Assembly (NCBI GenBank): GCA_963932465.1
Contig: OZ010792.1
Span: 281,215,836-281,279,835 of the forward strand
Length of the DNA stretch: 64,000 nt
From: Maratus speciosus
Taxonomy: Eukaryota > Arthropoda > Arachnida > Araneae > Salticidae
Direction: 5' to 3'
Positions 22,938 to 34,580 of this stretch are shown here, one piece after another. The notes under the pieces were generated by a model. It ran no database searches. It had not been told where the DNA came from and saw nothing but the letters and a program-made list of their open reading frames with translations. The first letter of the stretch is position 1. Every line of letters starts with the position of its first letter. Position numbers and translations under genes: made by a program.

Positions 22938-24215
22938 TATCATTTTTTTTTTCCTTCCTTACATAGCTCCGTTAAAAAGAAGAATCATATAGAAGCCGTT
23001 TATCATTTTTTCAGCAATTTAGTTCTTCGAGTAAGAAAATAGATTTGTGGTTCTCAAACTGTCACTTCAAAGGAGATCATTCAATACGTACTTGTGAAGT
23101 CAGCTTTCTTAACTTTATGCCATTGTTTCACTAATAGGGCAATTCCACAGAAAATTATCATTTTTTTTTGGGGGGGGGGGGGGAACAAAATTTATAATAC
23201 GTTTAATTTAAGAGTGTGATTGGAAAGTTTGATATTTTTATGTTCTATAATAAAATTCTAATAAATTACTGTTTACAAACTAAGTTAAGTACCATTATTG
23301 TCTTTGTAAAGTCATAATGTTACGTAAGTTACACAATAGAAGTTACGTCAGTTACATGTGTAAACGCCATTCTTTCTTTTTTATTGTTCAGAAATTAATT
23401 AAACAAGTTACTGTTATAATTTGCCATTACTTAAGTGTTGTTGAGAACATTATATCACTTATTTTAAGGGAATAGTTTTGATAATTTTTAGACTTCAATG
23501 AAGGCGGAAAAAATGTTTGTCTATTTTATGTTATGTCAGTTACCAAATTTTGAATTGCAATTTTTGGGACTACAAGAGAGATTGAAATAATCTGCAGGTA
23601 TTTGGGTATTGAGTCCCGAAAAAAGAAATATTTTAAATTGTAAAAATTTGTTCTAGCTTTATTAGTAAAATTTCTACGCAGTTTTGAAAACAAAATTCGA
23701 TGATAAAGTGTTACGTCAGTTACGATGAAATTGACCAATATCTATGTCTATATGTTTTTATTTTTGCGGTATCTTTTTTTTTCTCTTACGCTTAGCTCCG
23801 TTAAAAAGAAGGGTCATATAGAACCCGTTTATCATTTTTTCAGCAATTTAGTTCTTTGAATAAATAAATTTGTGGTTCTCAACCTGTCACTTCAACGGAG
23901 ATCATTCAATACGTACATGTGAAATCAGGTTTCTTAACTTCATGCCATTGTTTCACTAATATCTATGTCTATATGTTCTTATTTTTGCTGTATCTTTTTT
24001 CTCTTTTACGCATAGCTCTGTTAAAAAGAAGGATCATATAGAAACCGTTTATCATTTTTTTCCAGTAATTTAGTTCTTGAAGTAAGAAAATACATTTGTG
24101 GTTCTCAAACTGTCACTTCAAAGAAAATCATTCAACACGTGCTTGTGAAGTCAGGTTTCTGTACTTTATACCTTTGTTTCACTAATATCTATGTCTATAT
24201 GTTTATATTTGTACG
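22938..24215. repeat. ~225-bp tandem array interrupted by a 600-bp MITE
   Basis: AGCTCCGTTAAAAAGAAG and GTGGTTCTCAA(A/C)CTGTCACTTCAA recur at about 22968/23048, 23796/23872 and 24006/24099. Each unit ends TTTCACTAATATCTATGTC. The first junction is split by the MITE at 23137-23736. Three units remain when it is removed. Confidence 0.85.
23137..23736. mobile_element. 600-bp MITE with AATA target duplication
   Basis: Ends GGGCAATTCCA and GAAATTGACC are inverted. AATA is found at 23133-23136 and 23737-23740 and occurs once in the uninterrupted array junction. A G14 tract lies at 23170-23183. The motif GTTACGTCAGTTAC, or a close variant, appears four times inside. The short frame on the minus strand (23526-23738) simply reads through the element. 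Confidence 0.8.
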
Positions 24216-25090
24216 GTGGCGCAGCGAGAATCCTCATGTGGGAGCGGATTTGAATCATTCTTATTTATTAAATGTACAATTTCATTGTGTTACATCTACA
24301 TGCCCATAAGATAGTGTTTAGAAAATAAGTGACACTTAAAAACAGATGTAATGAAAAGCACAAACAGTCATAATAAATTTAGCAATTATGGTTTAAAGAT
24401 GGTATAAAAGAGCACCTCCGTCAATTTTCATTGAGAAAAAAACAAAAGAGAGAGTAAGAGCAGTAGTAGTAACAAGCATACTACTTTCCTGCTATTGCTC
24501 CTAACTTTAAAAAAAAAAATAATTTTGTGTTAAAATAGAGGTTCCCATCACATATCCTTGAAACAGCTGAACAGAAAAAACCCTATACATTTAAGCTTTT
24601 CTTTACTCTGGTTTTTATACATCATATATTTATCTTGACACAAGGTGTTTTGCATGCATCTTATCAGTTTTTGATTGCTCTGGGAGGGGTTTAAACCCCA
24701 AATTTTCTCCCCTGCCCTTCGCTACTCCAGTGATTTTTAACTATAGCTATATATTACATATATATATAAAGCTATTTATCTTCCACTTTCTGTATTTATT
24801 TATCTACTATCTATCTTTCTCTATATGTATGTCTGGGTACGGCTGCGTGCATACGTAAATGTAGTAGGCCTTTCTACATTTCTACATATACTAGTGCTAG
24901 TGCAGATCAAATACTTCTGTTGATTGTTTAGATATAGATATATATATATATGTATACATGAAATTCAAAACATTTAGAGCATATTAATTTTTTTTTAAAG
25001 TAGAAAAAATGCTTTTTTCCATGACTGTGGTGCAAGTTCTATTTCTAAGGGAATTTTAGGAAGTAAAAACGCATTTAACAAATACTGACG
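24216..25090. other. Intergenic DNA
   Basis: No gene is recognised. The region holds a TATA-like core promoter candidate at 24403-24433 and short TATA dinucleotide runs near 24760 and 24940. Confidence 0.4.
24403..24433 (+). promoter_or_regulatory. Candidate TATA/initiator core promoter
   Basis: TATAAAAG at 24403-24410 is followed 27 bp after its first base by TCATTG (A at 24430), the usual TATA-to-initiator spacing in arthropods. No open frame follows within several hundred bases, so it could drive a non-coding or spliced transcript, or be chance in AT-rich DNA. Confidence 0.2.
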
Positions 25091-25310
25091 CACTGTATAT
25101 AAAAAAAGGATTAAAATACGGAAATTGTACTGGCAATCGAGTCGGCAGTACTATTTACGTATTTTAACGGAAGTTTTTCCCCGTAAATAACAGAAAAATT
25201 TCCTTTTTTCTGGAATTTACGGGGAAAATTTTCCATTAAAATACGGAAATAGTACTGGCGTCTGTATTACTAGTACAATATTTCCATATTTTAGTCCTTT
25301 TTTTTTCAGG
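25091..25310. mobile_element. Hairpin MITE, CACTG family (ACGGAAAT subgroup)
   Basis: The start CACTGTATATAAAAAAAGG and the end CCTTTTTTTTTCAGG are inverted. The inner arms AAAATACGGAAAT and AGTACTGGC also pair, so nearly the whole ~220 bp folds back. The same arms occur at 44149-44409. Confidence 0.75.
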
Positions 25311-25496
25311 GAACATGTTCGTTATTCTCAAAGGTATTTAGTTAAATAACGTTAATCTGAAGTAAGAAGATTGAAAATATGCTTTGGAAGGGAATTTGCA
25401 CTATACCCACAGAAAAATTTACTTTTTCTCTATAACCAAATCCATATACGTCACACAATATATATCAATGTATGTCAGGTAAAAGATTTAAATTCC

Positions 25497-25543
<47 letters not shown>

Positions 25544-26869
25544 CCAAAACAAATTATTTGCCAATACTGAAATGCTTATGCAATCTCAAAAACTAAAACA
25601 AAAATCATAAATGAATAAGGTAGCTGTCAAGCGGTATGTGAAAGTACTAATTCAAAATAGCTCAATAAGGCTAATTATAACAGTAACATATTTTTCACAA
25701 TATGCTTATTAATGGTAAGCATTATTCTTTCGAACAAAAAAAAATTGGTATTTTTAAAGTTAATTATAACTTACTGAAATTAAAAATTGTCACTTATTAT
25801 AGGTGGTTTTAATAAAACGATCATCTGTACATATCCATCTCGATATCTCTTTGTGTACGAGCATCGTTAAATCATTTTTCTTCAATATCATACTCTCGTC
25901 CTTCAGATCATTTTATAACAAGTAAATACCTAATTTTCTCATTATAAGAATAAATTTTGTCGAATAACAACAGTGGTCGGCAAAAAAATATAAATTTTCC
26001 TCCCTGCAAACTAAATGTGTAAAATGTACAGATCTAATATTCCTAATTCTAAATATGTTATCCAAATTGCTCCAGCACGTACCATTTTTCCGAAAAACAT
26101 TTTTATAATAAGAAGAAATAGTAATGGATTATTATATTAATTTCCAATGCTAGATAAAATAGAAATAATGAAAAAAGGGTTTTCACTTTCTTAGATATCA
26201 AATTAATAAAATATAGCATGGAAATTTCTTTTTATATCCCCCCACCCTTTCGTGTCTGAATTTACTATTTGCTATCCACTAATATATTTTCAGTCCTTAT
26301 GCCGATGTAACTCGGATAATAATATTTGTACATTGATTTTTAGTAAATTTACATATTATTACCTACAGTTTATTATTTACAAAATTTCCACTTATGTTTT
26401 AGCAAGATATAAAATACCTTAATTTTGAAAGCATCCCCCCTCCCTCCACACACACACACACAAACAAACAAAAGCTTACGTGATACAATAATTTCGTTAC
26501 CATATTCTTATTTAGCAGCGTGAAATCTATAAGAATCAACTATCATTTTTACAGAGAGGATTTTGGTGCTGGCCAGTGTAATTAATGAATATCATTTAAT
26601 GCAAAAAGTATTTATTATAAATAAATTAAACCAAAGTACATGACCAAAATATGTGTGCACGTTACGAACCTGTGTAACAATATTTTAGAGGGTTAAATTG
26701 GAAATATATTTCTATCGTTCTCATAGTCTCTCAAACGCTCTGAAAAATACATTTGGAACAGTAATTTGTGAGAGTGAAAGGTAGACAGTGAGTGCCTAAA
26801 TTGATGGCTGAGACGCAGTGATCGTAACTTTATTACCCGAAAGCCTTCTTTAGAAAAGAGTCTCCACGC
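25311..26869. other. Intergenic DNA with microsatellites
   Basis: Contains a (TA)n run at about 25500-25540 and a (CA)n run at about 26448-26462. The 79-codon frame at 25371-25610 includes the TA run (read as Tyr-Ile repeats) and is not considered real. I see no gene. Confidence 0.5.
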
Positions 26870-27310
26870 AATGATGGTTTGCTTTTTATTATTAAATCAA
26901 TAACGCAATACACCAGAGAGTCTCTCCATTACTCTCGTGCCCTGTCAAGATTTTTATTTTTCATTGCTTCTAATTACAGGATAGTTTTTGTCACCGAGCT
27001 AGCAACTATTTGGTGGTATTACCTTTTTCTTTCTTTCTTTGCCTTTTTTTCCGGTGAGAAATCTTTTCAATAAAGGCTTTTAGTCCCGTTTCATTAAGTG
27101 AATCGAGTGGGCTTTATATCAGTATTATTTCGGCTAAAGTTGTTCTGCATTTATTTACAGTTATTGACTAACTGACTGACACTTTTCAAGAAATTAGGCG
27201 ATAATGAGTTTATTTTTGAGTAATGTAATGGGTCAGATAAGGTACAGAAAGGAAATCGTATTGAATTTTTTTATAATTATATTTCAGAATATAAAGTGGT
27301 TAAAAAAATG
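26870..27310. repeat. ~0.4-kb repeat, copy 1 of 3
   Basis: Shares with 29925-30310 and 30395-30780 the ordered phrases GTTTTTGTCACC, ATCAGTATTATTT, CTGACTGACA and AATTATATTTCAGAATATA. Copies 2 and 3 are about 465 bp apart. Copy 1 is separated from them by later insertions (27322-28399, 28455-28889 and 29100-29905). Confidence 0.7.
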
Positions 27311-27321
27311 TTAATACTCTA

Positions 27322-28399
27322 CACTGTTAAAGATCTACAGCAAACAGTCTAGTCGTTCAGCCATTTTTATGGGAAACGGTTAGATGACCGTTATTTATCT
27401 CTATTCTGAACACTTCAAATTATGGTCAAGTAACCTTTTTACCCGACTGAAAAGAAGGGTTATGTGTTTCTGTGTATGTGGATTTCTTTATATCCTCGAA
27501 ACATCTCAACGGCTGGATGAATTTTAATGAATGAGATCTCTATCAATTCGTCTTAACGGCCCGATGGTTATAGGCTAGGTTTTGTTTTTATAAATTCAAA
27601 ATGGCGGTAGAGACGAAAAAAAAATTATGCACCCTATTGAGTGGCATATCATTAGATAGGTCTTTCAAAATGAAGACGATGTTTCATTGACTATTTTACA
27701 GTCAGAAGCTCCGTTAAAATATTATACAACCTGGAAGTTGTGTATGTATTGTGGATCTCTAGCTTTACTGTAACTCTAACCATTATAGACATCTATAGAC
27801 TTCATCAAAACAGTGTTTAGATAGGAACTAACAATTAAACACAACTTAAAAGTCATAAATACAAGTAAATAAGAAAAAATAGCTAAGTAATATAAACAAG
27901 TAATATAAAAAATATATATTAAGACAATTCCTACTTAGGTCAATAAGAGAATTTTTTTTTCTCCCATTCTTCTTTCCTTTTGAGTGGCGCTTAAAATGCT
28001 TGATCAAGAAGAGGGCTCTCTCGGTCTTATAATACCTTGGTCAAGAAGGGGGCTCTCTCGATTATTGAAAATTAATTAATTTAATTTAATTAATGAATTA
28101 ATATTTGAAAAAAAACTGGATTAACATCAAGTGTCATCCACTACAAGTTTAAAAACTTTATTTGAGCTTGATTGTATGAATAATAAGTATTTTATTAACG
28201 ACTGAAAATTTGAACAAGATATATATAGCGAGAGTGTGAGCTAATAGTAGGAATTGAAAAAAAATAGTTTCACATTGATGAGAAATAATTAATTAGTTCG
28301 CTTTTTACTCAGTCGGGTTTTTTGATTTTTTAAATTTAATTGTTTATTCTATAAAAACTGTTAAATGACTGGGAAATTTGCTGGAGATTTTTAACAGTG
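27322..28399. mobile_element. CACTGTTAA-family element with an insertion
   Basis: The left end CACTGTTAAAGATCTACAGC and the right end GCTGGAGATTTTTAACAGTG are inverted and match the complete small copy at 34581-34798. The phrase GTCGTTCAGCC beside it is also shared. The middle is occupied by another element at about 27441-28318. No coding sequence is visible. Confidence 0.7.
27441..28318. mobile_element. Element with ACCCGACTGA ends, nested
   Basis: Inverted ends ACCCGACTGAAAAG and ACTCAGTCGGGT sit inside the CACTGTTAA element. Near 27990-28060 there are two copies of TCAAGAAG(A/G)GGGCTCTCTCG, a phrase also present in the Tc1-like elements near 57830 and 60810. No gene is visible. Confidence 0.5.
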
Positions 28400-28454
28400 T
28401 GGTGGGAAACTATGCTGTATGATAAGTATGTGGAAAAAAACAAAGCTTGCTTAA

Positions 28455-28889
28455 GGCTGCTGGTCAGTTAGCTTCCGAATTCTCCTCGTAATGTTAAGTC
28501 TGTGGGCGTTTGATGCATTCTTATATTTGAAATATCTCCTCGGGATATTAATATTTTTTATTTCAGTTTTCTGTGTTCTCTTCTTAAAGGATATCTCTTT
28601 TTTTTCTTAGTTATCAAAATATTGCTAAAATCTGTTCTTAATTTAGTATTTTATGTGTTAAAAGCGGACAAACTGGGTGTAAAATTTTAACACTTCATAT
28701 AAAGTTAAGCATAGATTTTGGGAATATTTTGAGAACTAAGAAAAAATAAGACATCTTTTAAGAAGAGTACACAGAAAACAGAAGTTAAAAGTATTAATTT
28801 CCCGAGGAGAATTTTAAATATAAGAATGCATCAAATGTCCATAGACTTAGCATTACCGAGGGAATTCGGAAACTGACAAGACTAGCACC
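28455..28889. mobile_element. Long-hairpin MITE, GGCTGCT family, copy 1
   Basis: GGCTGCTGGTCAGTTAGCTT follows TTAA at 28451-28454. The second half is the near reverse complement of the first, for example ATTCTTATATTTGAAAT against ATTTTAAATATAAGAAT, so the element is one ~430-bp hairpin. The right TTAA is lost. A sister copy lies at 33089-33537. Confidence 0.8.
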
Positions 28890-29099
28890 AGAAACTTTTA
28901 ACTAAATTTTATAATTTTAACTTTGGGGCGAAACTTTGAATAAATTGATTTTCCTTATTTTGAAATAAAATTTTTCGATTATTCTGGAGAGAATTCAATA
29001 TTATACAGACATTATTACCTGCCCCTCAAAGTGTTAAAGTTATAACAATAAACACGGAAGCATTTGTATTTAATGCGTTTATTGATGGGCGATTCTGAA

Positions 29100-29905
29100 A
29101 AAATCGAGTATCGATATCGATAAATATCAGCATCGCATAAAACAGCATCGATCACAGTAAGAAACTAACTTCTAGTATCGGATGTTCTAGAATCGATACT
29201 CAACAGATAAGCTTAAAAATAGTAATTCCAAAACTTAGGGCAGGAATTTGATCGTGAATCGTGATAACAGGATAGATTGATATTTCTGGCTCTAATTTTA
29301 TAGTAATATATATTTATTCTTTCAATTTTACTATTTTAGCGGCCGAGCTGCTTTCAAATTTCGTATAAGGGCCTTTTTCTTTCCAGGTTAAATTGCTGTA
29401 TTTTTAGTTTAAAAGACTAGCTATTTGGTTTACTAGTTTATTAAGTTATATTTTCAAGTTTTTTTCAAGAGACGAACTTGAAATATCCGACTTAATAAAC
29501 TAGCAACCCAAATAACTATGCTTCTAAACTAAAAATATAACAATTTAACCCCGAAAGAAAAAATGCATACGAAATTTGACAGCAGCTCTGCCTCTAAAAT
29601 AGTAAAATCGAAAGAATAAGTATATATTGCTATGAAATTAATGCCAGAAATATCCATCTATCCCCGTTAGCCACGGAATAGATAAAAATGGAAAATATTA
29701 TCCGTATCGAAGTATCGACCGCAATGACGATCTAAAGGAAACTAAAAATAAACGATATTACCCGTATCGAACTATCGACCGCAGCGACGATTTGAACGAT
29801 ACTACCCGCAGAGATATCAACAAAAAAAAAAAAATTATAGTATCGATGAGATCGAGTTGATCATAGTATTGATAAAATCAATAAAATGCATCGACATCGT
29901 ACTTT
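29100..29905. repeat. ATCGAT-rich palindromic element
   Basis: An inner hairpin spans about 29265-29670, for example AAATTTCGTATAAGGGC against GCATACGAAATTTG, and TTTAGTTTAAAAG against CTTCTAAACTAAA. Its turn is near 29467. The flanks on both sides are crowded with ATCGAT and TATCGA words. No gene or clear target duplication was found. Confidence 0.65.
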
Positions 29906-29924
29906 GTTGTATGTAGCTATTATT

Positions 29925-30310
29925 CTACTAAACAACGCACTTTATTTTATTATTGTTTATTTATTTTAATTTTTAATTACACGTTAGTTTTTGTCACCAA
30001 GTTTGCAAATTCTAAGAGGTATTTCTTCTTTTTTTGCACATTTTGTTCTTTTTCTCTTTCTCTTCTATCAACGAGAAAGCTTTTGAAAGCTTATAGGCGG
30101 GTTTTTTTAATAAGATCGAGCGGTATTTAAATCAGTATTATTTGGCCTAAACTTGTTGTGTATTTATTTACGGATACTGACAACTGACTGACATTTTTCA
30201 AGAGATTAGATGATAACGAGTTTATTTACATGTAATGGAATGTGTGGGATAAGGTACAGAGGGGAAATCGCATTGGATTTTTTATAATTATATTTCAGAA
30301 TATAAAAATA
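29925..30310. repeat. ~0.4-kb repeat, copy 2 of 3
   Basis: Starts TTCTACTAAACAACGCACT and ends AATTATATTTCAGAATATA. It matches 30395-30780 in the same orientation at a spacing of about 465 bp. Confidence 0.7.
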
Positions 30311-30394
30311 CTCTGGTAGGAAATTAACATGGATTATAACTACTTGGGAAATACAAAGTAGACAGTAACGAGGGAATCATTCTTATTCATATAT

Positions 30395-30780
30395 ACCAAT
30401 TATTCTACTAAACACAGGGATTTTATTTATTTATTTTCTCAATTATTCTAATTACACGATAATTTTTGTCACTGATCTAGAAAATTCTCTGTGGCATTTC
30501 TTTTTTTCTTCTTTTGTACATAGTTTTTCCTTCTTCCCCCTCTTCTATCGGCGAGAAAGATTTTGAATGAAGGCTTTTAGTCGGTTTCATTAAATTAATC
30601 AAGTGATATTTGCATCAGTATTATTTCGCCGAAAATTGGTTCGCATTTGTTTTAAAATATTGGCTAATTGACAGACAGTTTTCAATAGATTAAGCCATAT
30701 GTGCTTGATAAGATTCAGAAAGACAAACGTGTTGCCTTTTCTATAACTGTTTTTCAGAATATACAGGGCCATGGATAATA
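30395..30780. repeat. ~0.4-kb repeat, copy 3 of 3
   Basis: Starts TTATTCTACTAAACACAGGG and carries the same ordered phrases as copies 1 and 2, with its end (TTTTTCAGAATATA) diverged. Confidence 0.65.
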
Positions 30781-31329
30781 TGTTAACAGTTTGGCGAATA
30801 TTTCCCTGTATGCAAAATGTATGGTAAATTAAAAAACTGCAAACGTTGTTACAAATATTCTAATTTTGTTGTTTTTGTTATCGTGGTTATACATAGAACA
30901 TTTCTAAAAACTAATATTATGGCTATAATATCATTCAGTGGATATTAGAAACGATTCTTTTGTGTTCTACTCAACTTAATTCTAAGATGTTAATGATACA
31001 CTCTGTTACGAAAGATAACTTGCATACTTAATTTTTTCTAGCATTAAATCAGATTAAATATAATTTTGGATCACTATATCATTTATCATATTTCATATAA
31101 TAGGAATAACTCTGAAAAATAAAATTTGCACGGGCACCCCATTTAACATTTCCTTCTTGCAATATCTATTTACCAACTTTTTACACAGAGATTTATAGAT
31201 TTTCATTTAACCGTAAAATGAAATATTAATGGTATGGTATATATTAAGCCATATTATTGAAACGAGAAAGAGGGGGTTTTGTAAAAAGCAAAAGGAAAAG
31301 CGTTAAAAACAAACTAAAATATTACATAT
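30781..31329. other. AT-rich intergenic DNA
   Basis: I see nothing supportable here on either strand. Confidence 0.4.
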
Positions 31330-31573
31330 CACTGGAAAAAAATATCTCAAATTGACAGCAAAAAACTGTCAATTTTGGAGCCAGTGGAAAACCGTTTAAT
31401 TTACAGAAAATATCTGTAATTTTGCATTAAAATATTAAATTATAGATTTTTTCTGTAAAAATTACGAAATCTTCTCTTTTTTTCACAGAAAAAACTGATT
31501 TAAACAAAGACAGTTTTTATCTGTAAAAAATCCAATTTTGTTCTGTAAAAATTAAGATTTTTTTTTTACAGTA
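31330..31573. mobile_element. Hairpin MITE, CACTG family
   Basis: The start CACTGGAAAAAAATATCTC and the end TTTTTTTTACAGT are inverted, and internal TCTGTAAAAATT words pair. Length is about 245 bp. Noncoding. Confidence 0.6.
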
Positions 31574-31731
31574 TATCTTTGTAACCCATTCTTAAGATAT
31601 ACGTACATTTTGACGTCTGAATTAAATCAATATTTAAACTAACAATGAGACTCAAGACAGACTTGAATACATTTAAAAACAATTAAAATAAGATATATGA
31701 TTAAAAAAACAAAACAAAAAAAAAGCATACA

Positions 31732-31988
31732 CACTGTAAAAAAAAATAATGCCAGTTTTCCGGTAGGAATAGGAAAAATAGTTGCCCTTATCGTACCGGA
31801 ATAATTTCCAACCCAGCTCGGAATAAATCCCGTAAAATCGGAATAAAATCCGTAAAATACCGTTTTACTGATTATTTCCTTATTTTTACGGATTTTATTC
31901 GAAGCTGGGTCGGAAATCATTCCGGTACGATAAGGGCAACTATTTTTCCGATTCCTACCGGAAAACTGGCATTATTTTTTTTACAGAG
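31732..31988. mobile_element. Hairpin MITE, CACTG family, near-perfect palindrome
   Basis: CACTGTAAAAAAAAATAATG pairs with CATTATTTTTTTTACAGAG. The arms GTTTTCCGGTAGGAATAGG, AGTTGCCCTTATCGTACCGG and CCCAGCT are matched closely on the other side, so the element forms a long hairpin around TTTACTGATTATTTCC. The 93-codon minus-strand frame through it is a by-product. Confidence 0.85.
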
Positions 31989-33088
31989 CAAAGTACACGT
32001 TTCGTAATGTTATCGCTTTGCATCCACAGTACTAACATCAACCACAACAACAAAACATCGGACACACTAGATCCAGATAAAGTTGAAATTTTTCTTTTAG
32101 AAACAAGAAATATTCATTAGGAATTGAACCTTATTCGTTTAAGGTATATGGGCATAGCTTAGTGAACCATCTCTTCATAGCAAAACGTATACTTTCTATG
32201 TTTTTAATTTTAATTTTAAATGTTTTAAGTATGTATTTTAATTTAATTGTTTTTAAATGTCTTCAAGTCTGTCTAGTGTCTCATTGTTTTGTAACCCATG
32301 TTTCTTACAATGCTTAGAAGTAATACATCATTACGCAACATTGATGCAATGTTGCGCAACATTGTAATAAAAAGAAATTGTTATCGAACATGGATTTAAA
32401 TAGAAACCAAAATTGATAAGTTGTAATCATTATTTGAAATACAGGGGTTCTTTCTCATTGAAATAACAAGTTAAACAAAAGAAAAACTAATTTGTTTATC
32501 ATAAAAATGAAAGTGCTAGATACTCACGAGACTATCAATAAAAACGTTAATTACACGCATTTATAATACATGAATCTTAAAAGAAAAGAGAAACTGCTCT
32601 TAAAATTTTAATAAACTCCCATTAAAGAAAATAACCAATTACTTTTCTCCGCACCCAGTCTCATAAAAGTACCAACACGAGAAGTTAAAGAACTAGTGAT
32701 TCTATGTCATTCTTCCGTAATCTCCCGTTTCATGTTAAAGAAGAAATTTTTAAATTCTTTGGTAAGTAATCCAAGGGATCAACGCATATCGAGAACTCCG
32801 GTTATTTTATAGAAGGAATAGTTCAGTTCTTCGCTTCTGCAACGAGTTCGGCAGTTAAGATGACTCAGCAGCATACTTCATCGTAAATATTCTTTTTTAT
32901 TTATCTTGTTTATTTCTCCATTTTTTAATGAAAATTTTAAGCTCTAAAGTTTGTCTGTAATGGGGGTGATATCTGGTGTTGAGGTATGTGCTTAATAAAA
33001 ACTTTTTCGTATATTTTCCCGAAATAATTTCTAATTCTTATTCTTAAGTATTTATTCGAAAGGCAAAAATATCTTATACACCATACAC
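31989..33088. other. Intergenic DNA
   Basis: No gene is recognised. A small palindromic cluster of GCAACATTG and CAATGTTGC words lies at about 32336-32366. Confidence 0.4.
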
Positions 33089-33537
33089 AAGGCTATTAAT
33101 GCTGCTTAGTCACTCAGCTTTTGAATTCCCCTCGGTAATGTTAAGTCTATGGACATTTGATGCATTCTTACATTTAAAATATCTCCTCGGGAAATTAATA
33201 TTTTTAACTTCTTTTTTCTGTGTACTCTTCTTAAAGCATGTCTCTTTTTTTCTTAGTTGTCAAAATATTTCTAAAGTATATACTTAATTTTATGAGAAGT
33301 GTTAAAATTTTACTGAAAGTTCGTCAGCTTTTAATGCATAAAATATTAAATTAAGCCTAGATTTTAGAAATATGTTGAGAACTAAGAAAAAAGTCAACAT
33401 CTTTTAAGAAGAGTACAAAGAAAAAATCAATTAAAAACATTAAATTCCCGAGGAGCTATTTCAAATATAAGAATGCATTATACGCCCATAGACCTAGCAT
33501 TAACGAGCGGAATTCGGAAGGTGAATGACTAGCAGCC
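33089..33537. mobile_element. Long-hairpin MITE, GGCTGCT family, copy 2
   Basis: The second copy of the element at 28455-28889. Its right end GACTAGCAGCC abuts TTAA at 33538-33541, and the left end is disturbed by a few extra bases. Arms such as AGTGTACTCTTCTTAAA and TTTAAGAAGAGTACA pair. The 62-codon frame at 33099-33287 lies in one arm and is not a gene. Confidence 0.8.
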
Positions 33538-33972
33538 TTAAGCACAAAATCCATAAACATTTATGGACAGCATTATTTAGGTACTTAAAAAAATAAATAA
33601 GTTAATATTAATGTTGCAATTGCGATTTTTAATGTGTGAAAGTGAAAATTTTTTTGTTTAATTTTGCACCTTACTGCTTCATTTCAGTTTACCTACTAAT
33701 ATATTGGTCTATTTATGCCCGTTTATTAGCTGCTTCTGTTCAGTTATCCGTCTGTCTCTAGCAATTTGTCTGTATTATATTACCTGATTTATTCGTTTGT
33801 CTCTTTGTCACTGCCATTTGTTTGTTTATTTATTCATTTTGATTCTCAATAAATTTTTTTGAATAAATAAAATTTGCTACACGCATAAAAATGCAAAATT
33901 CTAAAAAACAATAATGCATTGTTCCAAATGTAGCATTTTAAAACTAAAATAAACTGAAACAACTTGTCTTAC
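33538..33972. other. AT-rich intergenic or intronic DNA
   Basis: No features are seen. If the exon at 33973-34162 is real, this is the start of its downstream intron. Confidence 0.3.
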
Positions 33973-34162
33973 CTACATACATGCAATATCGAAGTGAAAA
34001 CTTGATAGGCATTTCTGGCATATTGAGGCCTCCTTGACGAAACTTGGTAGCATTATAACGATGTCTATCAACAATTAACTCTGTATTAAACTTATACTCC
34101 TCTCTCCGCTGGATGCAAAATTGCTGACTTACGTCACTGGGAGCACCTAGTGAATCAAACAT
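33973..34162 (-). CDS. Candidate coding exon, unknown protein
   Basis: I do not recognise this protein. On the minus strand an ATG at 34162-34160 opens 63 codons beginning MFDSLGAPSDVSQQFCIQRR. The frame reaches a consensus splice donor: GTATGTAG followed by GTAAGACAAG, with GT at 33972-33971. Residues are mixed and charged (RREEYKF, VDRHRYNATKFRQ, NMPEMPIKFSLRYC), with no low-complexity bias. Codon use and base composition are less AT-rich than the surroundings, unlike the other short frames. The sequence matches no repeat in the window. It could be the first coding exon of a host gene running leftwards. No acceptor AG lies just upstream of the ATG, which favours a first exon. No partner exon was found. 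Confidence 0.4.
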
Positions 34163-34580
34163 TGTAGGTTAAGATTGGACGTTCAAATAAGTAAATAAAT
34201 GAATAATAAAAAAAAAGCATAATAAGTAGAGCAATTACAAAATGGAGTATGAAATTATTTTCCCTTTGGGAAGTTTCGGGATTTTATGACGGAATTCATG
34301 GCTTGGAAAACAGTAGTAATAACTATGCCACAGAAGCACAATCGTTCTTTACTCTCTGTTTTTTCACTTTATTTTTTTCTCTTTGTGTTTAGCTACTGCC
34401 ACAGATGAATATTTTTTAATTCTATCTCGCACCACTTTCACAAAACAAAAATCTTTGTTATACTGTTTGACAAATTCTGCAAGAGAATAATACTACATTT
34501 ATACATATATATATATATATATATATATAGTGGTGCGAATAGACTAGAAAAATAGTCGCCTGTGGCATCCCTGCTATTAT
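34163..34580. other. Intergenic DNA upstream of the candidate exon
   Basis: AT-rich. Contains a short (TA)n run at about 34503-34529. If the neighbouring exon is real this would be its promoter or 5' region, but I see no convincing core promoter motif. Confidence 0.3.

Noticed and set aside
25371..25610. 79-codon frame with a Tyr-Ile run
   Set aside because: The run is a (TA)n microsatellite.
31639..31920. 93-codon minus-strand frame with a hydrophobic stretch
   Set aside because: It reads across a hairpin MITE into AT-rich flank. The apparent membrane segment is T-rich noncoding sequence.
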